This document shows positions 39,201 to 50,757 of a stretch of 64,000 bases of DNA, piece after piece; position 1 is the stretch's first letter, and every line of letters begins with the position of its first letter. A program made the position numbers and the translations under genes. Source of the stretch: Xestospongia bergquistia (lineage: Eukaryota; Porifera; Demospongiae; Haplosclerida; Petrosiidae). The stretch is from the NCBI GenBank assembly GCA_963965975.1, contig OZ014419.1, forward strand, positions 3,375,677-3,439,676, in the 5' to 3' direction. Below the pieces are notes generated by a model. The model searched no databases and was not told the DNA's origin. It was given only the letters and a program-made list of their open reading frames with translations.

Positions 39201-40135
39201 ATCAAAGGTGTGGGATGAATGGGAGGAGCAAACAAACAATAAGTGGGTGGACTTGGGCGGACGTTCAATCTTCAATATGCAAAGCTCAGAGCGACTCATA
39301 GAAGAACAGAGTGCCAAAGAATCCATCACTTGAGCATCGCTAGACTTCGATGCAAAAGTTGCTGGGATGACATGCAATTGAGTCTCCAGAATGTTTTTCC
39401 AGGTTCTAAAGAATACACATAGATCTATGTTCAGTTTCAAACAATTACATAATTAAAATTGTGCTCTGGAGCATGCATGCTTCTGAAGTTCAAGTACGTA
39501 TTAATATTCTAAGTTTCCAAATAGAAACATGAGGTGTAAACAGTAACCTCAGTTGTAACAAGTGTCCTACAGCACACATGCATTGTATACTATGTAAGCC
39601 CATGACCCCACACAAATAGCAAGACCAAAGACATCAAAAGAGAGCAACTGATTTTTAAAAAAAGATACATTGCTATCTTTTCTCAACTGGTCATTAAGCT
39701 GCATCAGTCCATCATGCACATGAGACCAAAGTTATGTTGCAATCTGATGAAAATTTAATAATATAGCAACTATTTGTACTTTAATAGCATTACTTTACCA
39801 GAGCATACTTCAATCTGGTAAGATTCTCTTTCTTGACTTTACATCTAGTTTATATTGTTATACTCTCTTATACACCTTTCATTGTAAATATTAGAGTGGG
39901 CTGTCATACAGGGGGTTGATTGCAAGCAATATCTTTGGTAGCATTAGCTGTCCAAATATTGATTGATCACAAAACACACAGCAGTGTTAAATAACCCTTT
40001 CTTGGCAAACTTTATCAGCAGTACTTTCTAGATTATTTAGTACAACTGTGAAGATCTAACATTATCACAGAGTAGACATATCACTGGGGCTATCACAAGC
40101 ACTTCAGTGTTCAGCAAAAATCTGCAATTTGAAAG
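39201..40135. other. Gene-free stretch upstream of the RhoGEF gene
   Basis: Contains the RhoGEF promoter region and about 900 bp in which I see no gene, repeat array or RNA. Confidence 0.5.
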
Positions 40136-40504
40136 ATGATAAGAATGTCCTATTATCACCAAGGAATTCAAATATACCTTCCTTTTTCTTCATGGCACAG
40201 GAAATTGTATGGTGTCTGGGTATCTTATGAAAATGACAGACTTGTGTTGAGGACACAGGACAATTCTAATCATAGATTACACAATGTTTTTACAACACAT
40301 GATCTTGTCCACACTGTCACGTATATTAAGAACTATTCTGAGGCTAATGGGATACTCCTCCCAGGTCGAATACCAGGATATAAAGAATGGAAATTCAATT
40401 GCTGCCAACCCAAACTACCAAACAATCATTCTGGAGGGAGTAAATTGAGGCTAGTAGCTCTTTACATATTTGCACTGCTAGTGATCATAGTTTTTGAATT
40501 GTAG
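40136..40504 (+). pseudogene. Fragment of an unclassified repetitive (transposon-type) ORF family
   Basis: A 122-aa open frame. Its centre (NHRLHNVFTTHDLVHTVTYI, then KNYSEANGILLPGRIPGYKE) resembles a repetitive protein family seen in many invertebrate genomes, with the pattern HN..... V..I.NY.E..GI.LPGR.PG placed before an integrase-like region. The rest is not recognisable and the end (ALYIFALLVIIVFEL) is probably out-of-frame continuation. I recall the family pattern only from general knowledge, so the assignment is tentative. No terminal repeats were found. Confidence 0.4.
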
Positions 40505-40803
40505 AATTTGGAAGAAGTTCCTATCACACTACATAATCACAAAACCCAAATCTGACCTTTGTTGGCTGTAGCAGAGAAACAATAGAGCTATCAATGGTAC
40601 TATGAACACATCTGAGAGTGTGAAACAACAAGTAAACTTTACATTTTGTTTATGGTGTAGCTTTATTTACCTTTAATAGGCACTCCAACAAGCCATAGCT
40701 TATATAGAATGAGCTAGAACAGAGAGAACACACTAAAAGTCACAATGTTCTAGAAAGCAAAGAAGACTTGAAAAGAACTTTTGCATGTCCAGATGGTACT
40801 TAC

Positions 40804-43718
40804 TCTCCACCTTCAATTGGATCTCCATTTTCTCCATGCTCTTTGGATATCACTATGCAAAATAAGGTTTGACTTTGCACAACAAGTTCGTTAGCCCTCT
40901 AATCCACTCCAACCTGGACCTATTTATTTTCTCACACCAAGAAAATGTAGCATTTTTGAAGTTTGTTCTAAAGGGTTACCTAGACTGGTAATGTCAATAA
41001 AATAATGATTTATCTTATTTTAACTTACTCTTACCTTTGAAGGTAGGTCAACTATTTCATCGATTAAGCTATTGACACAGGAAAAGGCTCTAATACTGTT
41101 GCTAGCTTGCTTTCTATAATCTAGGACTGGAGAAATGGATCAACAGTTACATGCTGACAACTGTGTTGCCTAAAATAAGAACAACACCATTATGCAGCTA
41201 GGCCTCAAATAATTATGATAATTCCTGTTAACTATTGCTATCTTTTTAATAGTACCTTCAATGGAGAGTCACAGTTAGCTTAACTTATTCCATTACTTGT
41301 CGTTCATGGTGGTTGAACACACTAAGTTTTCTCCTGATTCATGTTTAGGCTTATTGACGTAGCAGGTTGACAATTTTCATAATTTTATAGTGTCTTTTGA
41401 TAGTTTTAGGATAAATTGTTATACAATTACTAGCCAGCAACAATTTTTTTACACTTTTATTTGAACTATAAACTACAGAGATGTTAGAATATTTAAACTA
41501 AACACTGAACCATAACACTAAACTATAACACTAAATCCGAAACCCTAAACATTAAACCCTAAGCCCCAAAATCCTAAACTGTAAACCCTAAACCCTAAAA
41601 TATAAACTCGAAAACCTTAACCCTAAACACTACATTAAACCCTTAACTGTAAACCTGTGTAGTTCATGGCCAGGGAAATGGTTCAGTCGCAGCACCACTA
41701 GCAACTTTCCTCAGGACAAGATAGATGGCAAACCTCAGGCAGGGATGTTTGAGAGAGAATTACTTTTAGCAATGTTTATTCTTGTTGTGATTAAAGTGCC
41801 CCCCCCTCCCCAATTGTGGTACTCATGCCCTCTACCTCCATTCATTTATTCAGTGATTTGTTTATTGTTTATTAATTATAATTTTAAAAAATTACACAAA
41901 TCAAAATATACCAAACACAATGATTGCCTGTCCATGTGTAATTCAAGAGCCTTATGATAAAAAGGATGGTGAGTGGCCTTATTTTGATTACCGTAAGCAA
42001 TAGAAAGTATTAGTTAAAGTAAAGCTTCATTGATCGTGGTCAAATGTAATAACAACTTGTCCAATAGCTGACTTAGAATAATCCTTTAATTGACCTTTAA
42101 GTACAGACGTAGGACATAATATAATATAATATAATATAATATAATTCATAGATCATTAGACTACTACTATTAAATATTTATAATTATACTCTGTAAAATT
42201 ACAAATAAAGTGGTAAAGATCACTATGAATAAGGGAATAGATACCACATAGGTTCTTCAAAATAGCAACCGTCTTTAAAGGACCATGTGCTATTGGCCTT
42301 TATTAGTAATCAGTACAAAAATGTACATGTACATATACGTGTACAAGTACAGATTCTAATGTTTATACCTTCATCATATCTTTGACTATCACTGATTCTT
42401 GTTCGATGGATCTTTGTAGATACCAATATTGACCTCTAACAAGAGCCTTATCTACAACATGTTTAGGATCTTTAAGAGTTTTCAGTGTCACTGCAGCTAA
42501 AAGCACCAGAAAGTTTCTAATGTAATCATACAAATAAGACATAGTCATAATATATCACTAATATGTGTAATGTTTATAATATTATGTACATGCACAAACA
42601 ATGGATTAGTGACTAGGTATGGTGGAACTTTATTCATCTAAGTACCATTGGGCAACTTAGTTGATAACACTATTGGACATATACACGTAAAGAGGTGGTT
42701 CCAATGTATGAATAGACACATTCACCTGCATATATTTGAGCCTCACCCCTTCACTTATACAGACATACATTTTACCAATAACAGTCTAGGAAGCCAAGTT
42801 GATTGATAGTAGCAGCTGCCCTAGCTATAGCACTGTAACCCAGAGGTAGTAAGATTGTCACATTAGTCATTGTAGCAAAGTAACTTGTTTAATATATGGA
42901 AGAATATGTCATAATAGAGAACATATCTAATGGAAATTGAGAGAATAATTTAGAATAATTACATGCGTATAATGGGACATGTACATGTATGTGATTAAAT
43001 GGATTGTTATGATACAGGAGATAAACTGCTAAATATACAACTTTAAATGGATGGATAGATTAATGGACAGAGGGACTACTCAGTATTGCAGTATATCTGC
43101 TTTCTTACTTTTAGTTTAATTCCAGCAGAAGCTAGTGTGTAGAAGAGATACAAGATATTGTATTAAATGGCTCTGTCCAGCCAAATAATTAAATCACTCT
43201 GACTCAGACCCTCTAACATAGTCAAAAATTCATAACAAGTATTAGGCCCTTAATATGACTACTGACTCCCTCAATAGTACTGCAATCATGACTAGTTTGA
43301 CAGAGATACCTTTGGTGCTGTCCATTTCTTGAGACTCTTTTCCCATAGTTTTTCATATGTGTCCTATAAATATAAAAATACAGTTTCCATTTACTTTTGT
43401 ATTAAATATTGTCCATTAGTAACACACATGTCTAAATGTACCTATCCATCAATCAAACAGTCATCTATGTATTGTACATCTAATCTATCTCTTTTGATGT
43501 CACTCTCACTGATTTTCAGAGGTTCCCTCTTTCAGTAAAATATCTTACAAATTGCTTTGCAGATTGTTTCACTCCATAAACCTCTTCCATACCAGAGAGA
43601 GTTTTACTGATGCTAGAAAATACTTGACCATGAAGAAAAAATGAGTTATCTTGAGGTTAGAAGTCAAGACACTAACATTTGAGGGCCATTGTTGAGCTAT
43701 AGAACCTACATGTTAACT

Positions 43719-43750
<32 letters not shown>

Positions 43751-43958
43751 GTAAAGAATTTAGTGATATCATTACCTCTTGAACAGAAGCTAGAACAATT
43801 CTCATATAAGCTTTTTCAGTATAATCATAATAACTAACAGGTAATTCTTCTATTGATAAAAAAGGAGAGGTCATATCATATGATTATCACCTGTTTGCTA
43901 TCTCTTGATCATTAATAAGTTGACACACTTTATGAAATAGTGATTTGATTTGTCTCTT
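40804..43958 (-). CDS. Unidentified multi-exon gene (partial model)
   Basis: Product not recognised. Five consecutive minus-strand exons join in phase with GT-AG borders. They are 43958-43891 (KRQIKSLFHKVCQLINDQEI), 43833-43776 (YYDYTEKAYMRIVLASVQE), a 20-nt microexon 43696-43677 (LNNGPQ), 43612-43549 (ISKTLSGMEEVYGVKQSAKQ) and 43363-43310 (DTYEKLWEKSLKKWTAPK). Further exon-like pieces are about 42844-42784 (AIARAAATINQLGFLDCYW), 42496-42369 (AVTLKTLKDPKHVVDKALVR, GQYWYLQRSIEQESVIVKDM) and 40852-40804 (ISKEHGENGDPIEGGE). Phases from 43310 leftward do not yet connect, so at least one exon is missing from the model or the 3' part belongs elsewhere. The peptide is soluble and mostly helical, with no signal peptide visible. 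The 5' start was not found; frame-broken coding-like sequence at 44160-44470 may be its upstream part. Confidence 0.45.
41495..41655. repeat. Degenerate CCCTAAA (telomere-like) tract
   Basis: About 160 bp of imperfect words: AACACTAAA, AACCCTAAAC, TAAACCCTAAACCCTAAA, CCTTAACCCTAAAC. The basic unit is a 7-mer close to CCCTAAA rather than the 6-mer CCCTAA expected of animal telomeres. Around it (40853-42115) no coding sequence was recognised. Confidence 0.75.
42116..42145. repeat. (ATAAT)n pentanucleotide microsatellite
   Basis: Six perfect tandem copies of ATAAT. Confidence 0.95.
43719..43746. repeat. (AG)n microsatellite
   Basis: A pure AG run of 28 bp in an intron of the unidentified gene, 23 bp from its putative microexon. 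On the sense strand it is (CT)n, a polypyrimidine tract upstream of the acceptor. Confidence 0.95.
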
Positions 43959-44743
43959 CTAAAATTCTGTTTCAATAGTAACTATAATATGTAATTCATT
44001 ACCTAAATTAAATAAATATTATGTAGAGTAATGGATAAATGACTAGATGGCTGGCTGAATGAACAGATAGATGGACAAATGATGGGCGGTTATATGAATG
44101 GATGGATAGTGTTTGAATGAATAGATAAAGAGATAAGTAAAGAAATGGATTCTATATGTAGTTCAGGAATCAGGACATACCTGGTATGAGAACCAGTCTA
44201 GCAGGAATGTCTAATCCAAAGTGGTGAGATCAGAACATATATGGTCCAAATCAATACCAATTTTTGATGATACAACAGTCTCTGTAGTGGGTGGAGCTTT
44301 GCTATTGCCAGTTTCTTATGCAGAATCAACAAACATGGCCAGTTGTCTTCTTCTTGTGCAAAACTACATTTAGGAATCAATTCCAAACTTATCTTCTAAA
44401 CCTGGTCTGGACACTGGACTCTGAAATGTGAGACTGAGGCTTTTTTGCAAGGACGATCAGTTTCAATTGAAGCGTAATGAGTTAGTTTAGAATCTAAATA
44501 GCCATTTGTTTCCCATAAGAGATTTTTAACGGGTAACAGAAATGGTTTTCATATTCTGATTAAACTGAAAGACATTGTAGTAACATACAAATATGTAAAA
44601 AAATGGTGCAATACTAGTCATGCTATTGGAGAAATCTATTATCTAAACAAAATGTATTAGTGAAATAATTATATTGCCCAGTCTCGTGGGCGTTTTCCGG
44701 TGATGTCAGAGTAGTAACACATTTCTGCACATTGGGCTAAGAA

Positions 44744-45055
44744 ATGCCTAACAGATGTGTTGAAGCTGGTTGTTCTAGCATTCCTAGTGATGACATTACC
44801 CTATATACGTTTCTCAAAGATCCAGTACTGAGAAAGAAAAAGTTAAACACACTAGAGATTGTTGGATTGGTCCATCAGAAAATAGTAGTCTTTGTGGCAA
44901 TCACTTCAAAGATGACTGCGACGAACAAAGCCCATTAATTCAACATTCATTTCACATAAAAGTGAGAAGGAAGCTGAAATATGAAGCTGTTCCAACTATC
45001 TTTAAGAGAAAATTAGATACTGACTCTTCTGGCCCAAAAGTTAAGGACTGCATAT
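44744..45055 (+). pseudogene. Decayed THAP-domain gene or DNA-transposon fragment
   Basis: Starts with a typical THAP zinc-finger N-terminus: MPNRCVEAGCSSIPSDDITL, then FLKDPVLRKK. After a frame change near 44850 the domain resumes in another frame with RDCWIGPSENSSLCGNHFKD (the C..H half) and ends RRKLKYEAVPTIFKRK, matching the AVPT..F end of THAP domains. Both parts together are about 90 residues, a full domain length. Downstream the frame has more stops (after KVKDCI) until the gypsy fossil begins at 45218. THAP domains occur in host regulators and in P-element/Kolobok-type transposases; which one cannot be told. The upstream sequence TGATGTCAGAG is CRE-like. Confidence 0.65.
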
Positions 45056-45217
45056 GAGAAAGGGAAAAGCATCGTGCCTAGTTCCAATCTAAGTCCATTA
45101 GAACAATCATGGAATCACATAGAGAAAACATCAGCTATGGTCAGAAACGTAAAGGAATCCAGACAGTACTAAAGCAAAAAGTGAACATGTTCAGAAATTT
45201 AAAAAGTTGATGTCATT

Positions 45218-48200
45218 TGTAGTGCACGGAATAATTTAATAAGATATACGATAGATTATTCCGCTTCTCATGATCCCTCGACCTCAGTCACTACCGTCAG
45301 TCTCAAACTACCTCCATTTTGGCCGTCAGATCCCGAGATATGGTTTGCCCAGGTTGAGGCGCAATTCGCCACAAGAGGCATCTCAGCTCTGAAGACCAAG
45401 TACGACTATGTTGTCACTTCCTTATCCCCGAATTTGCTGCAGAAGTTAGAGACCTCATTCTAAAGGTACCTGACATCAATCGTTACATAAAGCTGAAGGA
45501 ACAATTTATTAAACGCACAGCTGCTTTTGAGCAACGCAGGTTACAGCAGTTATTTAACGCAGAAGAGCTGGGAGATCGAAAACCTACCCAGTTATTATTA
45601 TGTATGCACCAGTTACTCTGGAAAAGCCAACACCACAGATGGATCTTTTTTTCTTTGTCAATTGTTTCTCCAACGGTTGCTGTCCAATGTTCGTATGGTC
45701 CTAGCATCTACTGCTGACACCACCTCCATTGTTACAATTGGATATTATTCATCCATCATCTAGTAGTTGGGCTTCTCCTTTGCACATGGTCCCCAAGAAG
45801 ACTCCTGGAGACTGGCGCCTTTGTGGTGATTACCGAGCTTTAAATAATATCACTATCCCCTAACGCTATCCCATCCCACACATACAGGACTTCACTGTAT
45901 CTTTCCATGGTGCTACCATTTTTTCTAAACTTGATCTCGTTAAAGCATACCAGAAAATCCCAGTTGAACCAGCTGATATACCTAAGACTACTGTCACAAC
46001 TCCATTTGGGTTATTTGAATTTGTTCGCATGCCATTTGGACTTCATAATGCTGCCCAGACATTTCAAAGATTCATTGACAGGTCCTGCATGGCCTCCACT
46101 TTTGTTATGCTTACATTGATGATGTGTTAGTCGCAAGTGCCAATGCTGAAGAACATGAAGAGCATCTCCGAGCTGTGTTTCAACGTCTCAGTGAACATGG
46201 TATAATTATCAATCCAGACAAGTGTGAATTGGGTGTTCCTCAACTTAACTTTCTCGGACACAAAGTTACAGGGCAAGGAATTCAGCCATTGGAGGACAAA
46301 GTTTCTGTCATCAGAGATTTCCCCCAGCCAATATCTCAACGCAAACTTCGGGAATTTTTGGGACTAGTGATTTTTTATCACAGATTTATTCCAAACTGCG
46401 CCACCACTCTCCATCCACTCAACGACCTCCTATCTCCCACCAAAACCAAAATGCAAGAACTACATTGGAACCCTAATGCCATTGACGCCTTTCAAATGAT
46501 CAACAATGCACTTGCCGATGCCACCTTCATGGTGCATCCCAAACCCAACATGTATAATGACTGATGCTACTGACAGGGCAGTTGGAGCTGTGCTGCAACA
46601 GTGCATTGGAGATCTATGGCAACCTATATCGTATTTCTCAAAGAAGTTGAAACCGTCTGAAACTAAGTATAGCACTTTCGATCGAGAGCTCCTGGCAGTA
46701 TATTTGTCTATCAAATATTTCTGACATTTTGTTGACAGATCATAAACCTTTGACATATTCCTTGTCATCACATTCCAACCACTATACTCCTCGTCAAATT
46801 CGTCACCTCGACTATATTTCTCAGTTCACTTCTGACATCAGATATGTTAAAGGATCCAACAACACACCAGCTGAATGGTAGTTGATGCTGTACTGCAAGA
46901 AAACTCACCTATCATGGATTTTAAACAGATGGCTGCAGTGCAACAGCAAGACCCTGATATTCTCAAACTGTTGACTTCTTCATCATCACTGTCTCTCAAG
47001 GCTTGTCCTATCCCTATGTCTGATGGTAAAATCATTTATGATATGTCTATCGGGGTACCTCGTCCGATTGTTCCATCACCATATCAACGACAGGTTTTTG
47101 ACTCCTTACACTCGCTCTCACATCCTGGAGTTAGAGCCACTCAGCGGCTCATCACTTCTCATTTTGCCTGGCAAAACATCATCTGATGTATGGAAGTGGG
47201 CCAGATCCTGTATTTAGTGTCAAAGATCTAAAATACATCGTCACACCATCACCGCTCTCTCAACGTTTGCTACCCCCGATAATCGATTTGAGCAAGTGCA
47301 CCTCAATTTTTTAGGACCTCTACAACCATCCCATGGCTATACATACCTCGTAACAGTTATTGATTGATTTACTCGTTGACCAGAAGCTTTTCCTATCCCT
47401 GATAGTACTGCACCTACAGTTCCCTGAGTCTTTGTCAGCGGATGGATCTCACGTTTTGGAGTGCCCTCGACAGTCACCACAGATTGTGGATGTCAGTTTG
47501 AATCTACTTTGTGGAAGGAACTCATTGAACTTTTAGGTACTATGCACCTCAGAACAACTGCTTACCACCCTATTGCAAATGGCATGGTCGAACGATTTCA
47601 TTGCCAATTGAAAGCTGCTTTGAAATCATACCTCATCCCACTCACTGGGTGGATTCGCTCCCTGTGGTGTTACTCAGTATTCAAACAGCCCTCAAGACTG
47701 ACTTTGGTTGTTCAGTAGCAGATCTAGTTTATGGCACAACCCTCAGAATTCCTGGTGAATTTTTCGTTTCAGAGCAGACTAACCCGGCAGAGTTTGTCTC
47801 TCAACTAAAAACTGCCATGTCCAATCTTAAAGCAGTCCCAACATGTGGGGACTCTTCCTATCATAACGTTCATGTTAGTCATCACCTCAGTACTTGTGCT
47901 CATGTATTTGTGAGACACGATGCCATACGAAAACCACTTCAGGTTCTGTACAATGGACCTTATAAAGTGTTAAAATGTTCTGGCAAACATTTCACCCTAG
48001 AGGTCAATGGACAACAAAAAGTTATTTCTCTCGACTGTTTAAAACCGACACATTTAGACTTATGTGATTATTTAATCACTCCACCTCATACCAAACTACT
48101 TCCCCCTGCACCGACCCCTCAACCTTCATCCCTCACTCCAATATCATCAGCTCCTGTACGGATCACTCACTCTGGTCGTCATGTACACTGGCCTCATCGG

Positions 48201-48447
48201 TTAGACTTATAATTTGTGTCATTCGTTTTACTCTCTGGTAGGGGAGTGATGTAGTGCACGGAATAATTTACTGAGATATACAATAGATTATTCCAGATTA
48301 GAGACTGGTACCTCGTGCTGTGTTTTGATCATCTCATCTCAACTCTCAAACTGAACTGTTTATATTGTTTTGTATATCAGTGCATGATATTAGAGTTGTA
48401 TCATTTAAAATACTAAACATTCTTTGTCTATTAGTAGTAGCTTAACA
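45218..48447 (+). mobile_element. Ty3/gypsy LTR retrotransposon fossil 1
   Basis: Parts in order: a short stretch at the left end matching the start of the right-hand LTR (TGTAGTGCACGGAATAATTT); gag-like region from about 45280 ([20 protein letters not shown]); reverse transcriptase about 45760-46330; RNase H about 46540-46860; integrase with zinc-binding region and catalytic core about 46950-47700; integrase C-terminal region to 48210; a purine-rich tract; and a right LTR from 48250, about 200 bp, whose end is uncertain. The element is broken, with roughly ten interruptions, so it is old. It lies just downstream of the THAP fragment. Confidence 0.88.
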
Positions 48448-48864
48448 ATATTGTTGTGGCACCTCCTTAACTTCTTGTATATGAAACTAGTAATAGAAAT
48501 AGAACAACTTTTTCAAATACCAAATAGTATAGCTGACACCAGCATAAATAACTTACTAGTGATCAACATGTAATTTCATATTTAGGGGGAAAAGCAGAGA
48601 TGTGACCATGAGGATTGATAAAGCAAGTGGTACTGCATAAATTCAAACATAGATTTTAGTAGTGTCTATGCATACACATATATTTATAAAACATAAGTAA
48701 TGTACAATACATTACATAAACTGTTAGCTGTCAATTTAGTATAATACTGTCTATCCATATTTTATCTATAGTTTTGATACCATGTAGTTTTTAAAAAGTA
48801 ATGTAATAATATAAACAAACTTGAATACCATTAGCAAAATAGTAAATATATACACTTGAATATT

Positions 48865-48965
48865 TTTATCAGACCAGGAAAGCTTAGATAGTCGTTTATT
48901 ATCCCTTTGCCCTAGTTCTTCATCAGAGTCAGATGGTTCTCCACTTGTACCACTAGGCTCAAACT
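48865..48965 (-). other. Exon-like sequence in the spacer between two gypsy fossils
   Basis: On minus, an acceptor-like CCAATTATCAG is followed by an open acidic stretch (FEPSGTSGEPSDSDEELGQR, then DNKRLSKLSWSDK) and a GTGTAT donor-like end. It could be an upstream exon of the unidentified gene at 40804-43958 or of another gene. Nothing else is recognised between 48448 and 49130. Confidence 0.3.
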
Positions 48966-49138
48966 GATAATTGGATCACGTATAGCCACGCCTTCAAACG
49001 GAATTATGATTTTGGTTCTGCAAGAAGTACAACTTGGAAATAGAATTTTTGGAAAAGTACGGTGAATTTATTTAAAAAGCATTTTGCTTTCTTCATTTGG
49101 GAAACAAAACAATAGTAGAAAACTGTAGTAATGTGTTT

Positions 49139-50757
49139 ATGTGTATTATGAATAGAATTATCTGTCCTGTCCCACTATAATGCTATCTTATATATGCTAT
49201 ATAAATGTCATATATGTTGTCATATAAGTGGTATTAAAGTGGTATGGAAGTTGTATTTAAAGTTTTATTAAAGACTCTATATCTCTATGACTCTATCTCA
49301 AGTCATCACATATTGGCGACAAGGCTGGATCTTCAGTCAGTCACTACTAAGGAGACAAGATGGCTATCCACGGGAGTATGGGAGAATTTTGCCCTCATGA
49401 AGAGGAGTGGGTGATATACGTGGAACGACTCCAACATTATTGTAGGGCTAATGACATTGTCGATGACAAGAAATTGGTAGTTTTATTTGGTGTTTATGGT
49501 TCATCGACATACAAACTAATTATGAATTTAGTGACACCTAGAAGCCCCTCTGATTTATCTTTTGATTCAGTTGTAGACCTGGTGAAGGAGCATTATAGTC
49601 CAAAACCATCAGTAATTGTCCAGCATTTTAAATTTAATTCAAGGCTACAAGAGCCAGGAGAGACAGTGGCAACATTTGTAGCCGACTATCCCAGTTTTGT
49701 GAATATGGGGAGATGTTACACAACATGCTACATGATCGTTTAGTACACAGCATGTTGGTCCTCAATTTTTGATTATTAATTTTATTATGAATGATCTACA
49801 CTTTTGATGCTTGTTATAATTGGTACACGTGAGTGAACAAATTAATATTCAACGACAACTGTTGGCTGAACCCACCCTGACTCTGAAATGTGCTCTTCAA
49901 CTTAAACTTGCAATGTAGTCAGCAGAGAAGGACATAAGAGATATTCAGAGAGCAGATGTTAGTTTCACCCACACACAAGTTCATAAGGTGGACAAGAAAA
50001 CTCAGAATTTTTTAGCAGTGCTAAAAAGCTTAGTTGTTATCATTGTGGAGGAAACCACTTAGCACCAAGTTGCAGATTTAAGACTCTGTTTGTCATGGTT
50101 GCAACAAGAAAGGGCACCTGGTCAGATGTTGTAGAAATGCCCAAAGGAGGCCAAGCAAGTCAAGTATGAACATTCATGAGGTGGAGGAAGACCTTATTTC
50201 TCAAGTATATGTTACCCTCAAGTAAAACGAAACCATTGAAGACAGTTGTTAATATTAATGGCAAAGAGGTTGAGATGGAGATCAGTGACGACACACACAG
50301 AGTACAAGAGGTTATGGAGCCCAATGAGTAGACCGCCATTACATGCAGCAGGAATAAAATTGAAGACGTATACCGGAGGTATGATTAAAATCTATGGAAC
50401 TTGTGAAGTGGTAGTGAACCAACCATCAAGGGGATGAAGAGAAATTACCATTAATTATTGTAGAGTCTGATGGACCTAATCTACTCGGAAGAGACTGGTT
50501 GATGAAGTTGAAACTGGATTGGCACATGATAAATCAGGTCCAAGTGAAGGAAGAGTTAACAACACTCATTGCAAAATACTCTGACATTGAAAGGAAGGTG
50601 AGGGAGTTTCATATATGTCAATCTAATAGGAACTCTCCAGCACCAGCAACATTACATCTGTGGCGGTATCCAACAGGCCCTTTGAGCCGAATTCATGTTG
50701 ATCATGCAGGTCCAGTGTTGGGTCATACACTAATTGTGATGGACGCTTACTTACGAA
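49139..50757 (+). mobile_element. Ty3/gypsy LTR retrotransposon fossil 2 (partial)
   Basis: A probable 5' LTR ends at about 49310 (GTCATCACA); its start is uncertain. It is followed by a primer-binding-like ATTGGCGACAAGGCTGG, a gag start at 49360 (MAIHGSMGEFCPHEEEW...), a CCHC nucleocapsid region about 50040-50150, a protease-like region about 50230-50510, and an integrase-region piece about 50640-50755. No right LTR is recognised before the satellite begins. The element is broken, incomplete and old. It differs in sequence from fossil 1. Confidence 0.75.

Noticed and set aside
48970-49020. Coding-looking IIPFEGVAIRDPII on minus next to the acidic exon-like stretch
   Set aside because: It is in a different frame from that stretch and runs to a stop without a usable splice site between them.
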